Positions 51,801-64,000 of a stretch of DNA of 64,000 nucleotides are shown piece after piece. This DNA is from Neovahlkampfia damariscottae. Taxonomy: Eukaryota > Heterolobosea > Selenaionea > Neovahlkampfiida > Neovahlkampfiidae. The notes under the pieces were generated by a model. It did no database searches. It was not told the DNA's origin and saw only the letters and a program-made list of their open reading frames with translations. Every line of letters starts with the position of its first letter. Position 1 is the stretch's first letter. The position numbers were made by a program, and so were the translations under genes. Where the stretch lies: positions 16,160 through 80,159 of the forward strand of contig JABLTG010000092.1 of NCBI GenBank assembly GCA_016618085.1, read 5' to 3'.

Positions 51801-54800
51801 CAGAATTCAATATCTACAAGAGAACAAATTGGTCACTGAAAAAGAAATGAAAGAATTAAATCAAAATCATATTGAAGTGTTGAAGAAATTTGATGTTTCA
51901 CAAAACAAAATTGAATGGTTACAGTCATCAATACAACAAGAAACAGAGAACATTGAGAAATATAAATTAGATCAAGAGCTGAAGAGTGAACAAAGATTAA
52001 AATTATTCATTGAAGAACGAAAAAAAGTTGAAGATGAATTGAAAAAAGCAGAAAGAGAATTAATGAAACAAAAAATGCAACAATTTGCTGATAAAACTGA
52101 AATCAAAAGGGATTATCAAAATCAAATTTTTGATTTGAAAAATGAAATAACAAAGCTGACAAATAACTTTGGTATTGAAAAATCAGAATTGATCAGAACT
52201 TATAAAGATGAAAAAGATGAATTGGAACGTCAATTGAAGTCAAATGAAGAATTTTTCAAAGAGAAACTTGAAAAACAAAAAATCACTTTTGAATCACAAA
52301 TTGAATCAAAGGATGATCTTCTTGAAGAATACAAAGAAAAAATTGAATTTCTTGAAAAACAAAATTCGACCTTGGAGGGAAATTTAGAAGAAATCAACAA
52401 AAAACAAAATTTCAACAATCAAACTGAATCTCACACTTTGGAGCAACTGAGTGATTTGACTAAACAAGTTGAAGAACAAACAGAAAAATTATCTCATTCT
52501 GAAAAATTGATACATCAATTGGAAGCACAAGTTGAGATGAAAGATGAAGAAATTTTAAATTTACACAACACTAATGAAAAATATCAAAAATCTGTTTTGG
52601 AGTATGTTGATAAAACAGCCAAAATTCAACAAAAATATGATTCAAATATTGAAACACATGACAAAATGGAAAAAGATCTTCAAAATATTCAATCTACATA
52701 TCAAAAGTTATGTCTTGATCATGAAAAGATGACATCACTTCATCAGACTCAAATTGAAACTTTGAAACATGAAAAAGATAATATTTCTGAAGAATTGAAG
52801 ATTCAAACAGAAAAACTGCAATCAACAACATTGAAATTGGATGAATTATTGTCATCTTCTGGCAAAGCAGAAAACTCTTTGTTAGTTGAAATTTCAGATT
52901 TGAAATCGAAAAATAATTCATTAAATGAAAAAACTGAGGAATTGGATTCATTATTGAAAGAAAAGAATGAGACAATCTCACAATTAAAAGCTTTCAATTT
53001 GAGAGAATCTAAAAACGTTGATGAATTAAAAGATGAAATGAAGCAATTGAAAGAATCATTAAAAATGTCAGTGAAAGATAAAGAATCTGTAGGGAATCAA
53101 TTACAACAGGAAAGAGACAATTCATTATCGTCCATTGAAAAGTTGAAAGAAGAGAAAGAGTCCATGGAAAAAAATACACACGACAAAATACAAACTTTGA
53201 ACATTTTGATTGATGAATACAAAACTAAATTGAAAGAAAAAGAACAAGACTTATCTGAAAAAACTGATGATTTCAACAAAAAAATTGAAGATCTTTCAAC
53301 ACAAATTGAATCTGTTTCAAAGAGCAAAATGCAGTTGCAAAATGATATCAAAGAAAAAGAATCTTTAATTGCTCAGAGAGAACTAGAAAATTCTACTTTG
53401 AATAAGAAATTGATAGATGCTTCTGAAAAATTCAAAGAGTTTGAAATAGATGAAAAACTTCATGTCATTTCTGAAAACTTTGAGAAAGAGATTGTCAAGA
53501 AAGATGAAAAAATTAAATTGTTAAAAGAATCATTAGAATCTGCACAAACTAATAATATTCGCTTGGAAAAATCTGTTTCTTCATTTGAAGTAGAGTTGAA
53601 GAACAAAGAAAATATGTTACAAAATGTATCTGATCAGATGAAATCTGTCAAAGAAGAACTTCAGAAATCAAAATCTCAGAATGAAGAAACCATAAAATCA
53701 TTTGGTTTGAAAAAAACTGAACAATTCAAATTGTTGGAAGAAGATTTCCAAAAGAGTAAAAAAGATAATGAAAAAATTCAATCTACTTTACAAAATATGG
53801 AAAAAGAAATTCAATCCTTCAAGTTAGAGAATGAAAACTTGAAATCTCAAATTTCAACATTTGAAGTCCGTTTGAAAGATAAAGATACTCAAATTGAAAA
53901 ACAAGAAATTTTGAATGCAGACATTATCAAAGAGAAATCAACTGTCCAAAAAGAGAAACAAGATCTGTTAAATTCTATTTCCGATCTCAAAGTTAAACTT
54001 GAATCTGATAAATCAGCACATTTGACTGAAATTAATTCTTTGAAAGAGTTACAACAAAAGATAATTTCTGAGTTGAACCAAAAGTTAATTGATGTAAAAG
54101 ATGAGATGATGAAAGAAAAAGATACTTTCATTGCAAAATCAAACAAAGATTCTCAGGTGATATCTGAAATTCGTTCTGAAATGAATTCAAAATATGATAA
54201 ATTGGAAAGTGAATATCAAACAAAGGAAAAGTTAAACAAAGATATGATTTCAAAACTGAATACTGAAATCACAGAGTTGAAAGAAAATCATAAAAATTCA
54301 ACAGTGGACTTTGAAGAAAGAGTGAAAAATTTGTTAAACCAGAAAGCAGAAATCATTTCTCAACTGGAGAATACTCAAAGAGATTTGATTTCAGATAGAG
54401 AAGACTATCAATCAAAGTTGAAAGAAGCTTCCAAAACTGATAAACAAGTTACAGAAGAATTAGTCACTTTGAAAAAAACAAATGATGAACTCAGCTTGTT
54501 GAAATCATCATTGTTGGATGAAAATAAATCTCTTGAAGAAAAAATCACATCGCTGAACATTTTAGTGGAAGATAAAACTTCAAAATTGAAAGAAAAAGAA
54601 ATGGGTTTGTTGAAAGAAAATGAAGAAAATATTTCAAAGATTCATGAATTAACTATTCAAATTGAAAAGTTGAAGACAATTCAAGAAGTCAATCTTGAAA
54701 GTTGGAATCAAAAAGAAGCTCAATTCAAAAATGAAATTTTAGATCTCAAAAAGCAGTTATCAAATGAACAGTTGACTCATTCTGATGGTAATATTGTTGT

Positions 54801-57800
54801 TGAAAAATTAGCACAAAAAACAAAAGAGTGTGAAACACTGACTGAAAAGAACACACAAATTCAAAATGATTTGAGTGATATATCCAACAAAATGCAGTTA
54901 CAGAAAGAGCAATTTAGTTCTGAACAATTAAAACTGCAGCAACATTTTGATGAAAAACTTAAAATTGAATCATTAAATTTCAAGAAAGAATTGGAAGAAG
55001 AAAAATCTAAATTCTACAAATTCATTCAAGATGCAAATGAAAAATCATCTTCAGAAAGACAACAAATTTTTGAAAAATCAGAACAAAGATTTCAAGATTA
55101 TCAGAAAGAGATTGAATCACATAATAGCAAATTTCAACAAGTTTCTCAGCAACGCCAAAAGGAAATCAAACAATTGGAAGAAGAAAAAGTTCAATTATCT
55201 CAACAAATTACAAATTTAGAAATGAAATTAAAAACATCAGAAAATTCCCTTGGTTTATTGAAACAACATGAAGAATCTTTATCCAAGAAAATTGAAGAAA
55301 TGAATGAGCAATCATTGAAAATCAAAGAAACATATGATTCAAAAATTCAATCATTAGAAAATGATAAAACTTCATTGAATATTGAAATAAAGAACTTGAA
55401 TGAAAAAATGCTTTCAGAACAATCAAAGTTTGCAGAAATCAATAGAAATAAAGATGAAGAATTGCAATTGAATCAAAATTTGATAAAAGAAAAGGAAACA
55501 TTGTTAAAAGATCAAATTGATGAATTAATGAAATCGAGAACAGAAAAAGATTCAGAAATTGAGAAAAAACAAAAAGATTATGAATCGGAAATTAAATCAT
55601 TGGCATCACAAACAGAATCTCTTCAAGAAATAATCAAATCATCTGAGTTGAAAGAAATTGAATTATTCTTGCAAATCAAACAATTAACAGATAAAATTCA
55701 AAATTCGAAAGAAGAGAATGATCAATTGATTCTCGAATTGAAAGAAAAACAAAGTTTGATTGGTGAAATGAACATCTCTAAAAATACATCATCCAACAAT
55801 ATGACTTTAATCCAAGAAAAATTGAAAAACATTGAAAAGGAAAACGTTGAATTGAAACAAACTCTTGAACTTAAAAGCACTAAATTAGATGATTCGAACA
55901 CAAACTTGGAAAAGGTTACTTTAGAATTTGAGTCTTTGAACATTGAGAATGAAAAATTGAACAATTCTGTTGCTCAATATACAAAAGATATTGAAGAAAT
56001 GACGAAATCAAAGGAGAAACTTGAAATTGATTTGAAAACAAAGAATGATGAATTTTTCAATCTAAAACAAGAACTCAACAAATCAGAATCCCAAAATTTA
56101 ATGTTACAAAAGGACATCAAAGATTTGAAAGAAGAAAAAGAAAATTTAAAAATTCAAATTACTCAGATTCAACAAAAATATGATTCAAAATCAACTGAAC
56201 TTCAAGGAACAATAACTAAAATTGAAAAAGAATTGAATGACTCTGTGCTTGAAAATGAAAATAAATCGGGTAAAATTGAATTGTTCCAAGAGAAGATTCA
56301 AACGTTACAAAGTGAAATTGATGAAAAAAAGAAACTTTTAGTTGATAAAGATTTGGTCATTAGCAATGAATCACAAGAGAAAAAAGATTTACAAAAAAAT
56401 TTCACTGGGAAACTAGAATCTCTTCAAAATGAAATCAAAGATCTTCATTTGAAATTGGAAACAGAGAGATACACTTTTGAAAAAGAAAAGAAAGATTTGA
56501 GAGATACATTTGATCAAAAAGAATCACGCCTTAATGAGAAATACGAAAAAATTGATGGAAAAAATAGAGAATTGCAATCAGAAAATCTAGAATTGAACAA
56601 AGAGAAAGAGAAAGCATTGTCAAATCTTGAAGAAAAGGAAATTGTTTCTAGAAAAGAAATTCAGGGATTGAATACAATCATTGATCAATTAAAATCTGAT
56701 AAAACTGAGAAAAAGCAAACAATTAAAGAATTAAAGAAACAATTAGATGAACAAAAGAGTAAATTCTTTGAATCACTTCAAGAAAATTCTCTCAAGTTTT
56801 CAAATGAAGTTAAAGATTTGAGAATGAATCATGATAAAGAAAAAGAAAAATTGTATGAAATTTCAGAAGCAACTCGTTTGTCTTATGAAAAAGAAAAAAT
56901 ACAAATGAATCAACAAATTGAAAACATCCGCCTGGCCACTGACAAAACTGAGAGATATGCCGCTCAAATCAAAAATCTTGAACAAAAACTGGAGAACTCT
57001 GGTGAAGATATGAAAGAACTTCAAGCAAAATTTTCAAAGGAATCTGAAGTCTCTTTGAATCAAATCCATAAATTGGAAGGTCAATTAGAAGAAAAGAATA
57101 ATAAAATTGATCATTTAAATCATGTAATTGAATCAAAGGATTTGTTGATAAATCAACACAAGAAAAAAGAATTAAATTTTCAACTGGAAAGAGCTGAGTT
57201 TGAGAAAAATATTCAATTAGCAAATGCAAAAGCAGAAAAAGATATTGAAAAGTTGTATCATCAAATTGAGCATGAACAATCACTTGAAAATCATACCAAA
57301 GAATCAATAGTATCAGAAAAACAACAATCAATCATCAATCAAAGAATTGAATTAAAAGAAAAGATTGCAGTCCAAGAAGAGAGAATTTCATCATTAAACA
57401 AACAAGTAGAAAGTTTAGAAGAAACCAAATTTGAACATCAAAACCAAGTGAAAGAGTTGAAACAAAAAGTTGAGAAATTAGAAAAAGAAGACACCATCCT
57501 TCATGAAAAGAATCATAAATTGAATCTAGAAATTCAAGAATATAAAAATAATGAATCAAAGAGGGATATGATAGAAAAATCACTTCAACAAAAGATTGAT
57601 GAACAAATTTTAGAGTTGAATGATTGTTATGCTCAAGCTAAACAAGATCATCAAATGATTCAAGACTTCAATGAGAAAATATCAAATCATAAAGTAAAGG
57701 AAACAAAATTAACAGTGAGCTTGGAAAATACAAAACAACAGTTGGAAAACGAGAGAACTGAAAGTGCTGAAAAATTACAATCAACTGAAAAATCATTGAA

Positions 57801-59874
57801 AGCTGATATCAAGGCAATGGAAAAACATTTGAATGGAATAATTTCCGATTTGCAAACTAAGAATTCAGGTTTAGAAGATACTGTGGAAGAATTCAAATCA
57901 AAATATCTTCATACTGAATCTGAATCTCTAAAAAAAGAAGGAAATAAAGAAATGTTAGAAAAAGAACTGTCAAGGGCCAAAAGAGACAATCAATCACTTT
58001 CAGTACGTGTTAATAGACTGGAAGAGGAAAATTATGAATTAGGATTAGATCTCGATTCAATTGAATCAGAAATAGAAGAAAAAGAAAAAAAGAGAGGAAG
58101 TGGAGTATCAAAACTCTTGACAAATCTTGTAAAAATTGGAAAGAAGAAGGATGATGGAATGATGTTAAAACAAGATTCACTTGGAAATCTCACTTCAAGA
58201 ACCAGAGGAAATTCTCTTTTAACTGCAAGATCTCGAAGAGGAAGTAATGTATCAAACACACCAAGACTATCATCATCTGCAAATCCAACACCTCTTGGAA
58301 AAAGTACTTTCAAAATTGCAATACCACAAGAGAAATTTCAAAAAGATTTTTCACCAAAGAAATTTGATTATGAAGATGAACCACTACATTCACCTGTATC
58401 TGTTATTGATTTTGATCCACCAAGTTCAAATTCTCCATACAGAAAATCACCACATTCAAATTCTGATAACAATGAATCACCATTGAATTCACCAGTTATG
58501 AAAGTTGAATCAAATAGAGATTTCAGATTAAACTTGAATAAATCATTTCACAAAGATAAAGTTAAATTGGAATTAAGTGAATCATTAGAAGATCATTATT
58601 CAGATTATGATGCATTGGTTAAAGAAAAACTTCAATTGAGTACCAATTTATCTTATGCAAACAAACAAATTGAAACATTGAAACAACAATTAGATATTTC
58701 AAAAATTGAAAGAGCTGCTCAAGAAAAACGTGTTCAAAAATCAACTGCTGCATTAGCTGACAAAGAAAAAGAAATCAAAAATTTACTTAATCAATTCAAA
58801 TCTAGTGGTAATAATATGATTGCATATTCAGATCAAACAAAAGCATTAAATGAAGAAATTCATAGATTAAGTGAAGAAAAACATGAACTTGAAAATAAAT
58901 TGATTGATATTGAATCAATGAATGGTAAATTGAATACAATGATAAATTCATTTTCAAATGATGTTGATTTCAATGAAATGAAAGAAATCTTTTTACAAAG
59001 ATATATGTCATCTGTTAAAAACATTGATGATGTAGATGCGTATGTCAAGCAAATTGAAAAATTGAAAGCTGATAATGAAAAAACTGAAAATGCTCTGAAC
59101 AATGTTTGTGCTGAAAAAAGAAATCTTGAAAATGAAGTTGATAGAGCTCAAATGAAGAATTCTGAACTTATTACACAAAATGAAACACTTGAAGCTGAAA
59201 TTAAATCAATTAAAGACAAATATGAAATTGAATTGAATTTATCAAATTTGAAATATAACACTGTGTTTAATGAATACGTTAAAGCGATGAATCAATTGAA
59301 AATGTCAGAAACATTCTTGGATGAAGCTACTGAACAAGGAATTGCAGTCAGTAACATTTCAAAAGATTTAGAAAATGAAGTTAGTAAAATTGAATCAAAA
59401 CAACAATACAAAATGAATTTGAAAGAATCAGAAATGGAAAAGAAACTTCAGAAAGTATTGGATGAGAATTCATCTCTTCATTCGAATCTTAAAGAATTTC
59501 AAGAAATAGCAAAAGAAAAAGAAGAGTTATTCCATGCTCAACATGATCAATTGGATGCAAAAATAACAGGTTTGAAGAAAGATTTGGAAGCAAAGGAAGA
59601 AGAAATAAGATCTCTCAAAAAAGCATTCAAAGAAAAAGAAGGAGATATTGCAGCAGCAAAGAAAAAAAATATGGCAACTAAGTTGAAGTCAATCAAGGAG
59701 AAATTAAAAGAATCACAAGAGGAAGAACTAAATAAATCAGTTGGTAGTTTTGTGGGTTCTCAATCCGCAAATAGTTCATTCATTGTGACTTCTCCTCGTG
59801 GTGAAGAAGAAAAACCATTTGAATTGAATATGATTGACAAAGAAAAAAAACAAAAATCACCAAAGTACTTGTAA
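48839..59874 (+). CDS. Giant coiled-coil protein with N-terminal membrane anchor (3,621 aa)
   Basis: Exons 48839-48871, 48901-48980, 49016-49319, 49357-49440, 49475-49648, 49684-59874; introns 29-37 nt; 10,866 nt, phases exact. The small second exon gives a 21-residue hydrophobic segment (V-F-F-V-T-T-I-S-L-F-I) at about 12-35. Residues about 50-3020 are nearly uninterrupted heptad coiled coil, rich in E, K, Q, S, L and I, without motor or known head domain. A Ser/Pro/Arg-rich break at about 3025-3180 has many S-P sites (N-S-P-Y-R-K-S-P-H, L-N-S-P-V-M-K). Coil resumes to about 3590, then a short tail with S-P. It is giantin/kinectin-like in style: a membrane-to-structure tether. CCAAT 48801-48805 is 33 nt from the ATG. 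Confidence 0.85.
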
Positions 59875-60449
59875 TGGAATTGTGGAAACAACAATAAATT
59901 GATCACTGGATTGAGTCAAAAAATGAATAAAAATTTTATTGATTTCATCAAATCTGAACTTCAAAAAATAATATTCATTGCAGAATGAAATACAATGCCA
60001 TACCACTTTACCAAAGGTTTGAATGATAGTACACCATCAGGAATTTGTTATCTGGCGCACTATTTCAGAACTGTTTCTGAGAATGTTTTAAAGTAAATTT
60101 TCTTGTTATGATAAGTTTATGTTCATCATGCAGCTTTAAATTATGTTGCCATTTTGGATTCCCAAAATGACAGAATTCTATTGCTGTCCAGAACTATGTA
60201 TCGCAGATAATGAGAGATCATCAGTAAAACAGATGAATCAGCTGTAAATGCTTAAGAAAATAATAATGTAATAAGTAAAAAATATCTAAATTTTTAATGA
60301 AAATGTTTCCATTTTTCTCCACTATAAAATTATGGGATTACCAATGAAAATTTGAAACCAAATTCAAAAATTCCCAATCCGAAAGAACTCTTGGAAATTC
60401 ATAGAATTCCTGTGGTATAATATTATCCTGGTAGAATTGTTCTCATGCT
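59875..60449. other. Intergenic region, 575 bp
   Basis: No supported gene. A short plus ORF begins at 59995 (M-P-Y-H-F-T-K-G-L-N-D) and could be extended across a GT-AG gap at about 60094-60134 to roughly 45 codons, but it lacks a CCAAT box and any known motif. TATAAAAT and ACCAATG occur near 60325-60345 without a following ORF. Confidence 0.3.
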
Positions 60450-62315
60450 TCATAATCCGAGCATTTTTTTTTCATCTTCAATATCTTTTAAGCAAGCAGA
60501 ATACAAAGATGAAAACATAAATCTTGAAATAGTATCCATTAAATTCAAATCAACATTCGTTTCTATTTCATCAAACAAATTATCTGAAAAATTTTTTTGA
60601 GTAATTGCCTTCAGTGCTTTGTTTAGAATTGGAGAAGGACAATTAATTTCCAAAGGTGATACATTCACCAACAAGTATCTTTCTTTAATAATCCAAGTTA
60701 AATCTGCCCTTTCATGAGCTTTTGATTGTTTGTATTTGATAATATCTAATTTCAAAAAAATATTTTCCGAAGACCATTCACTCTCACAATATTCGATAAA
60801 AACATCTAATATTTTGGATTTCAGAATAGAATCCACATTGAAAACATCCTTGGATTTGTTTTTGAGTTTTTGTTTTTGTCTTGAATGATAAATCCATTTT
60901 ATAAGTGAAATTAAAAAGACTTGCAATCCACTGATGTACAATCCAATAAACATTATCAGTTCAATGATAACAGAAAATATAAAAGATGGGAGATTTGCAG
61001 TCAACCAAACAATACTTGGAGGAATTATCAACAAAAAACATAGCATGTCCAATCGATAGTTAAAAGGATCATTCTTGATGAAAATTTTCTTCCATTCACA
61101 ACGAATTATGAGAGGAATATTGCATACAAAGTCAAATATCAAACCAAATATTGCAAGGATGAATACAATTCCAATGAAACCAGCATGAATCATTCTTTGA
61201 ATAAAGAATGTACTTTCAGTGCATTTGAATCCGTTATAGGCAATCATAGCAAGTTGAAGGCATTCAAATAATGCTATCCAAATGAAAGGAAATATCAAAA
61301 CTATCCAATGTGATGAGATGATCTTTAAAAAGAAATTCAATTTTTTCTTCAAATTTGCATATTTGTCCTCGCCTTCTTTATTTTCTGGCTCTTTTAGCTT
61401 CAATTTTTTGATGATTTTCCTTTTATTTTGATGTATTTGCAGCAGAATTACATAGCGGTATGACATCAGAAATGGTACAACAAATCTAAAAATTTAGTTT
61501 CATACATGTTTGATTTACGCAAGTTGTAATAAAGCAAATGCAAGGAATGGTGTAAGGTAACAATAAATTCTACTATTGGTTTCATAATCTATCAATACAT
61601 AAACATGTTCAACAACAAGGTTGAAATATACAGCTCCAAGTGAAATGAAAGGACCAACGAATCTTGATTTGAATGGTTGATAATCTTTACATTTGAGAAA
61701 CCCAACACCAAGTAATATATACATTGTTAATGCAAAAATCATTCCACCATAATGTTGACCATAAATTCTTCCAGAAATATTCAAAGCATTTTGACAAATT
61801 GGTAGTTGGGTGTTTGTGAAGTTCCACTGAATATATTTATAACTACTATATGAGTCATGCCTTGGTATAATAGTATGGTTGCTTTTCATGAATGGTGTTT
61901 CATCCAAGTTGTTTGAAAGAACCAAAAAATTTCTATTTTCCAAATCTGTTGCGTTCACTTTGAATGAAAAAGCAAATATACCATCAATTGTATTGTAAAC
62001 TTTATCTTTAATTGTGGCATCAAAGAAAATGTTCTTGGTTGAAATTGTGGTGTGATTTTGCAGCTGCAAGAAATTATTTGGTTTATACCCAAAAATAGTG
62101 ATAGAATTTTCAAATTTTGATTTTTCTGAAAATAAGGAAACAGACAACCAACCTGAAGATTGTCGTGAGTGTACTTCAAATCGGAAAACTTCTGGAGATC
62201 GATTTTGTTTAAAAATTCTTATGAAAGAGTTTCTCCACGTTATACAATTCGTTTGTGTTTCTTGTGTGGAAAAATTGAACAAAAACATGACTAAGATGAA
62301 GAACCATGTTTTCAT
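60450..62315 (-). CDS. Seven-transmembrane receptor with C-terminal RGS domain (610 aa)
   Basis: Exons 61519-62315 and 60450-61485; 33-nt intron; phases exact. A signal peptide (M-K-T-W-F-F-I-L-V-M-F-L-F-N-F) precedes an extracellular domain of about 190 residues with five N-glycosylation sequons. Seven hydrophobic helices follow from about residue 205 (G-G-M-I-F-A-L-T-M-Y-I-L-L onward to L-Y-I-S-G-L-Q-V-F-L-I-S-L); the intron falls within helix 3. The C-terminus is an RGS domain (about 475-595): I-L-D-V-F-I-E-Y-C-E-S-E-W-S-S-E-N-I-F-L-K-L-D-I. It resembles plant RGS1-type receptor-GAPs: ligand-sensing GTPase accelerator for G-alpha. ATG 30 nt from CCAAT 62346-62350. Confidence 0.85.
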
Positions 62316-62531
62316 GTTTAAACTAAGCAGCAATAAAAGTCCTGTCCAATGAATACTATTTTTCCATTTTAGTACAAGAATAGACCACCATTTTAAAATT
62401 TATCACTGGACAGTCCATCAGAAGATCAAAAGCATAAGACCATTTGACGTTCCAAAAGGAAATCAATTCGTCAACCACAAAAACACATCAAAAAAGTCAA
62501 AAATAATAAATGAGAAGATTTAAATTATGTT

Positions 62532-63190
62532 TTACATTTGGTCTAAAGAATGAACGATTCTTTTTCTGTGTCCAATCAATGATATTCCAATTTCTTTCAA
62601 TTCTTCATCTGAAACTGAATGAGCTTTCAAAAAATTGAAATCTTCAAAACCATTATCCATAAAATTCTTTTCATATTGATCTAATTGAATGGAAGACAAC
62701 CAATCTTTCACCGAATCAAAAGTAACGACTTTTTTAGTTTTTGATTTTGACCAATGATTCCTTTTTTTTGGCGGGATTATTTTATTTTCATTTTGCAATA
62801 TATCAACAGATTCTTCGTGAACTTTTCTTGATGGTCTTGTTGTTCTTCTTTCAGTTATTATTTCGTCCAATTGAAAATCTTTTTGTTGAAAAATTAAAAA
62901 ATTAAAATCCCAAAACCTTTTGTTATGTTCTCTTTTTTCTTTTTTCTCCAACCTATTGGTCTTCCTCTTCTTCTTCTTACTGGTTCTTTTTCACCGTTTT
63001 CATTTGAAACACCAATTTCTTCTTCTTCTTTGTTCAGCTGATCATTTTCTAGTTCATCAACTTTTTTAACTTGAGTTTTTTTTTTTTGTGGTGAAATATA
63101 TGAGTCACCTTTTTTCCATCCAAAAGGTCTTCCTCTTTTTTTTTTTTGTGGTTCATTTTGTGTGTTATTCTCTGTTTCTGGTGTTGACAT
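62532..63190 (-). CDS. AT-hook and SAM domain protein (206 aa)
   Basis: Exons 62917-63190 and 62532-62878; 38-nt intron; phases exact. Two AT-hooks lie in the N-terminal half: K-K-K-R-G-R-P-F-G-W-K-K and R-R-R-R-G-R-P-I-G-W-R-K, each with the G-R-P core for minor-groove binding of AT-rich DNA. The C-terminal 65 residues form a SAM domain (V-K-D-W-L-S-S-I-Q-L-D-Q-Y, then D-E-E-L-K-E-I-G-I-S-L-I-G-H-R-K-R-I). A chromatin or transcription factor able to oligomerise is the natural reading. The ATG is 46 nt from ATTGG 63237-63241. Confidence 0.8.
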
Positions 63191-63283
63191 CACTTTGTTT
63201 TACTTCGATCCACTTTTTTGATGATTTTAAATTTTCATTGGTGAAAAAAATTTAACGGCTAATGAATCTTGGTTGTTCAATAG

Positions 63284-64000
63284 AAAATACCACGAGATGC
63301 TTTAGATTATGCTATTCAGCAATATATCTGTAATGTTCACAGTTCAACAGAAATGCTGAAAGAAAAACAAAAGAAAACAAACAAAAAAATCAAATTAGAA
63401 GCAAACATGAAAAAAAGAACTGAAAAAATGTCTCAAAGTGTTGGAATACCAGTCAATGGTGGTAAACCAAGTATTAAATGGAATGAAGAAGGATTTTTCT
63501 TTTGGCCATCTTATAAACTTGGAGCATTAAAAACTGCTCAAAAAAGAGAAATTAAAAGATTATCAAATGTAGTTGGTAAAGAATCAAGTGATAGAACTTG
63601 TATTTTAAAATATCAACATGGAAGATATTATATGATTATTCCATTTGTTGCAAAAATTAAGAAAAAAGATGAAAAAGAGAAAAAAATTATTGCACTTGAT
63701 CCTGGAGTGAGAACATTTCAAACAGGATTTGATAACTTTTGAAAATTTACGGAATATGGAAAAGGTGATGTTTCAAAATTATTTAAAAATGCGTTGAAAT
63801 GTGATAAAATTCAATCTGAGATTGATAAAAATAAGTCTAATGATAAAATGTCAAAAGAAGAAATAAAAAAATTAAAAAAAAAAAGATATAAATTGAAGAA
63901 AAAATATCAAAACCGAATTCAAGGATTGAAAGAAGCATTTCATAAAAGTGTTTCCAAAGATCTTTGTGAAAATAATGATGAAATTTTGATTTCAAAATTT
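63284..64000 (+). pseudogene. Fanzor (eukaryotic TnpB-like RNA-guided nuclease) fragment, cut by right edge
   Basis: The open frame starts after a stop with I-P-R-D-A-L-D-Y-A-I, matching the TnpB/Fanzor linker. It continues through a K-rich region, S-I-K-W-N-E-E-G-F-F-F-W-P, and reaches the RuvC-I motif I-I-A-L-D-P-G-V-R-T-F-Q-T-G-F, whose Asp is catalytic. A single in-frame TGA (63740-63742) follows; the same frame resumes with Y-G-K-G-D-V-S-K-L-F-K and later R-I-Q-G-L-K-E-A-F-H-K, as in Fanzor1 proteins. The N-terminal wedge domain is missing or in an unseen exon, and RuvC-II/III lie beyond 64000. Probably an inactive insertion; no terminal repeats are visible at the left. Confidence 0.8.

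Noticed and set aside
49873-59102. Many antisense ORFs of 60-120 aa under the giant coiled-coil gene
   Set aside because: They mirror the repetitive sense codons (F/S/L-rich), lack boxes or motifs and are shadows.
60040-60250. Possible structured RNA or tRNA in the 575-bp gap
   Set aside because: No cloverleaf, no A/B box pair, no snRNA signature could be found by eye; only a structure-model search could decide.

Overview
This is a nuclear genome window from an AT-rich, gene-dense unicellular eukaryote (protist). The evidence is canonical GT-AG introns that restore conserved domains (48 are placed here, 27-51 nt, most 29-39 nt), eukaryote-specific families (Rab GTPase, B-box/RCC1, MYND, F-box, kelch, synapsin, 7TM-RGS receptor, LENG1-like), intergenic gaps often below 150 bp, and TAA/TAG/TGA all used as stops. 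DUF4116 repeats, many Sel1/ankyrin/F-box-like genes and a Fanzor (eukaryotic TnpB-like) relic would fit a heterolobosean or an Anaeramoeba-like metamonad, but I cannot fix the lineage from sequence alone.

Layout. 1-9 kb: partial B-box/RCC1 gene, a broken DUF4116 gene, a secreted basic low-complexity protein, a microbial-type PARG, two small unknowns, an F-box/LRR gene and a Sel1-repeat gene. 9-13.7 kb: a cluster of unknowns including a four-exon helical protein. 13.8-18.6 kb: a synapsin C-domain homologue, an ankyrin protein, an F-box protein and a beta-propeller lectin-like protein. 18.7-24.7 kb: membrane-anchored beta-hexosaminidase, secreted trypsin-like protease, cytochrome b561, a type II glycosyltransferase and a small beta protein. 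24.7-32.1 kb: ankyrin protein, aromatic-amino-acid-type decarboxylase, short Xrn-family exonuclease, a second broken DUF4116 gene and an alpha-toroid protein. 32.4-38.9 kb: tandem tail-anchored coiled-coil paralogues, MYND protein, second Sel1 protein, a paralogue of the 2-kb secreted protein, a monoglyceride-lipase-like hydrolase and a GRAM-like protein. 39.1-48.6 kb: LENG1-like splicing factor, a 1,262-aa unknown, Rab8-like GTPase with a 13-nt exon, HAD phosphatase, kelch protein, type I membrane protein and a damaged F-box-like gene. 48.8-59.9 kb: one 3,621-aa coiled-coil protein with a predicted N-terminal membrane anchor. 60.4-64 kb: 7TM-RGS receptor, AT-hook/SAM protein and a Fanzor fragment cut by the right edge.

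The strongest window-wide signal is regulatory. Nearly every gene has a CCAAT pentamer (either orientation, consensus about WACCAATSA) within 0-60 nt of its start codon, sometimes touching or overlapping the ATG. The two secreted Lys/Asn-rich paralogues are the clear exceptions. I used this box together with reading-frame closure of spliced exons to choose starts. Most spliced models below give a total length divisible by three and repair a known domain, which is the main evidence for them.
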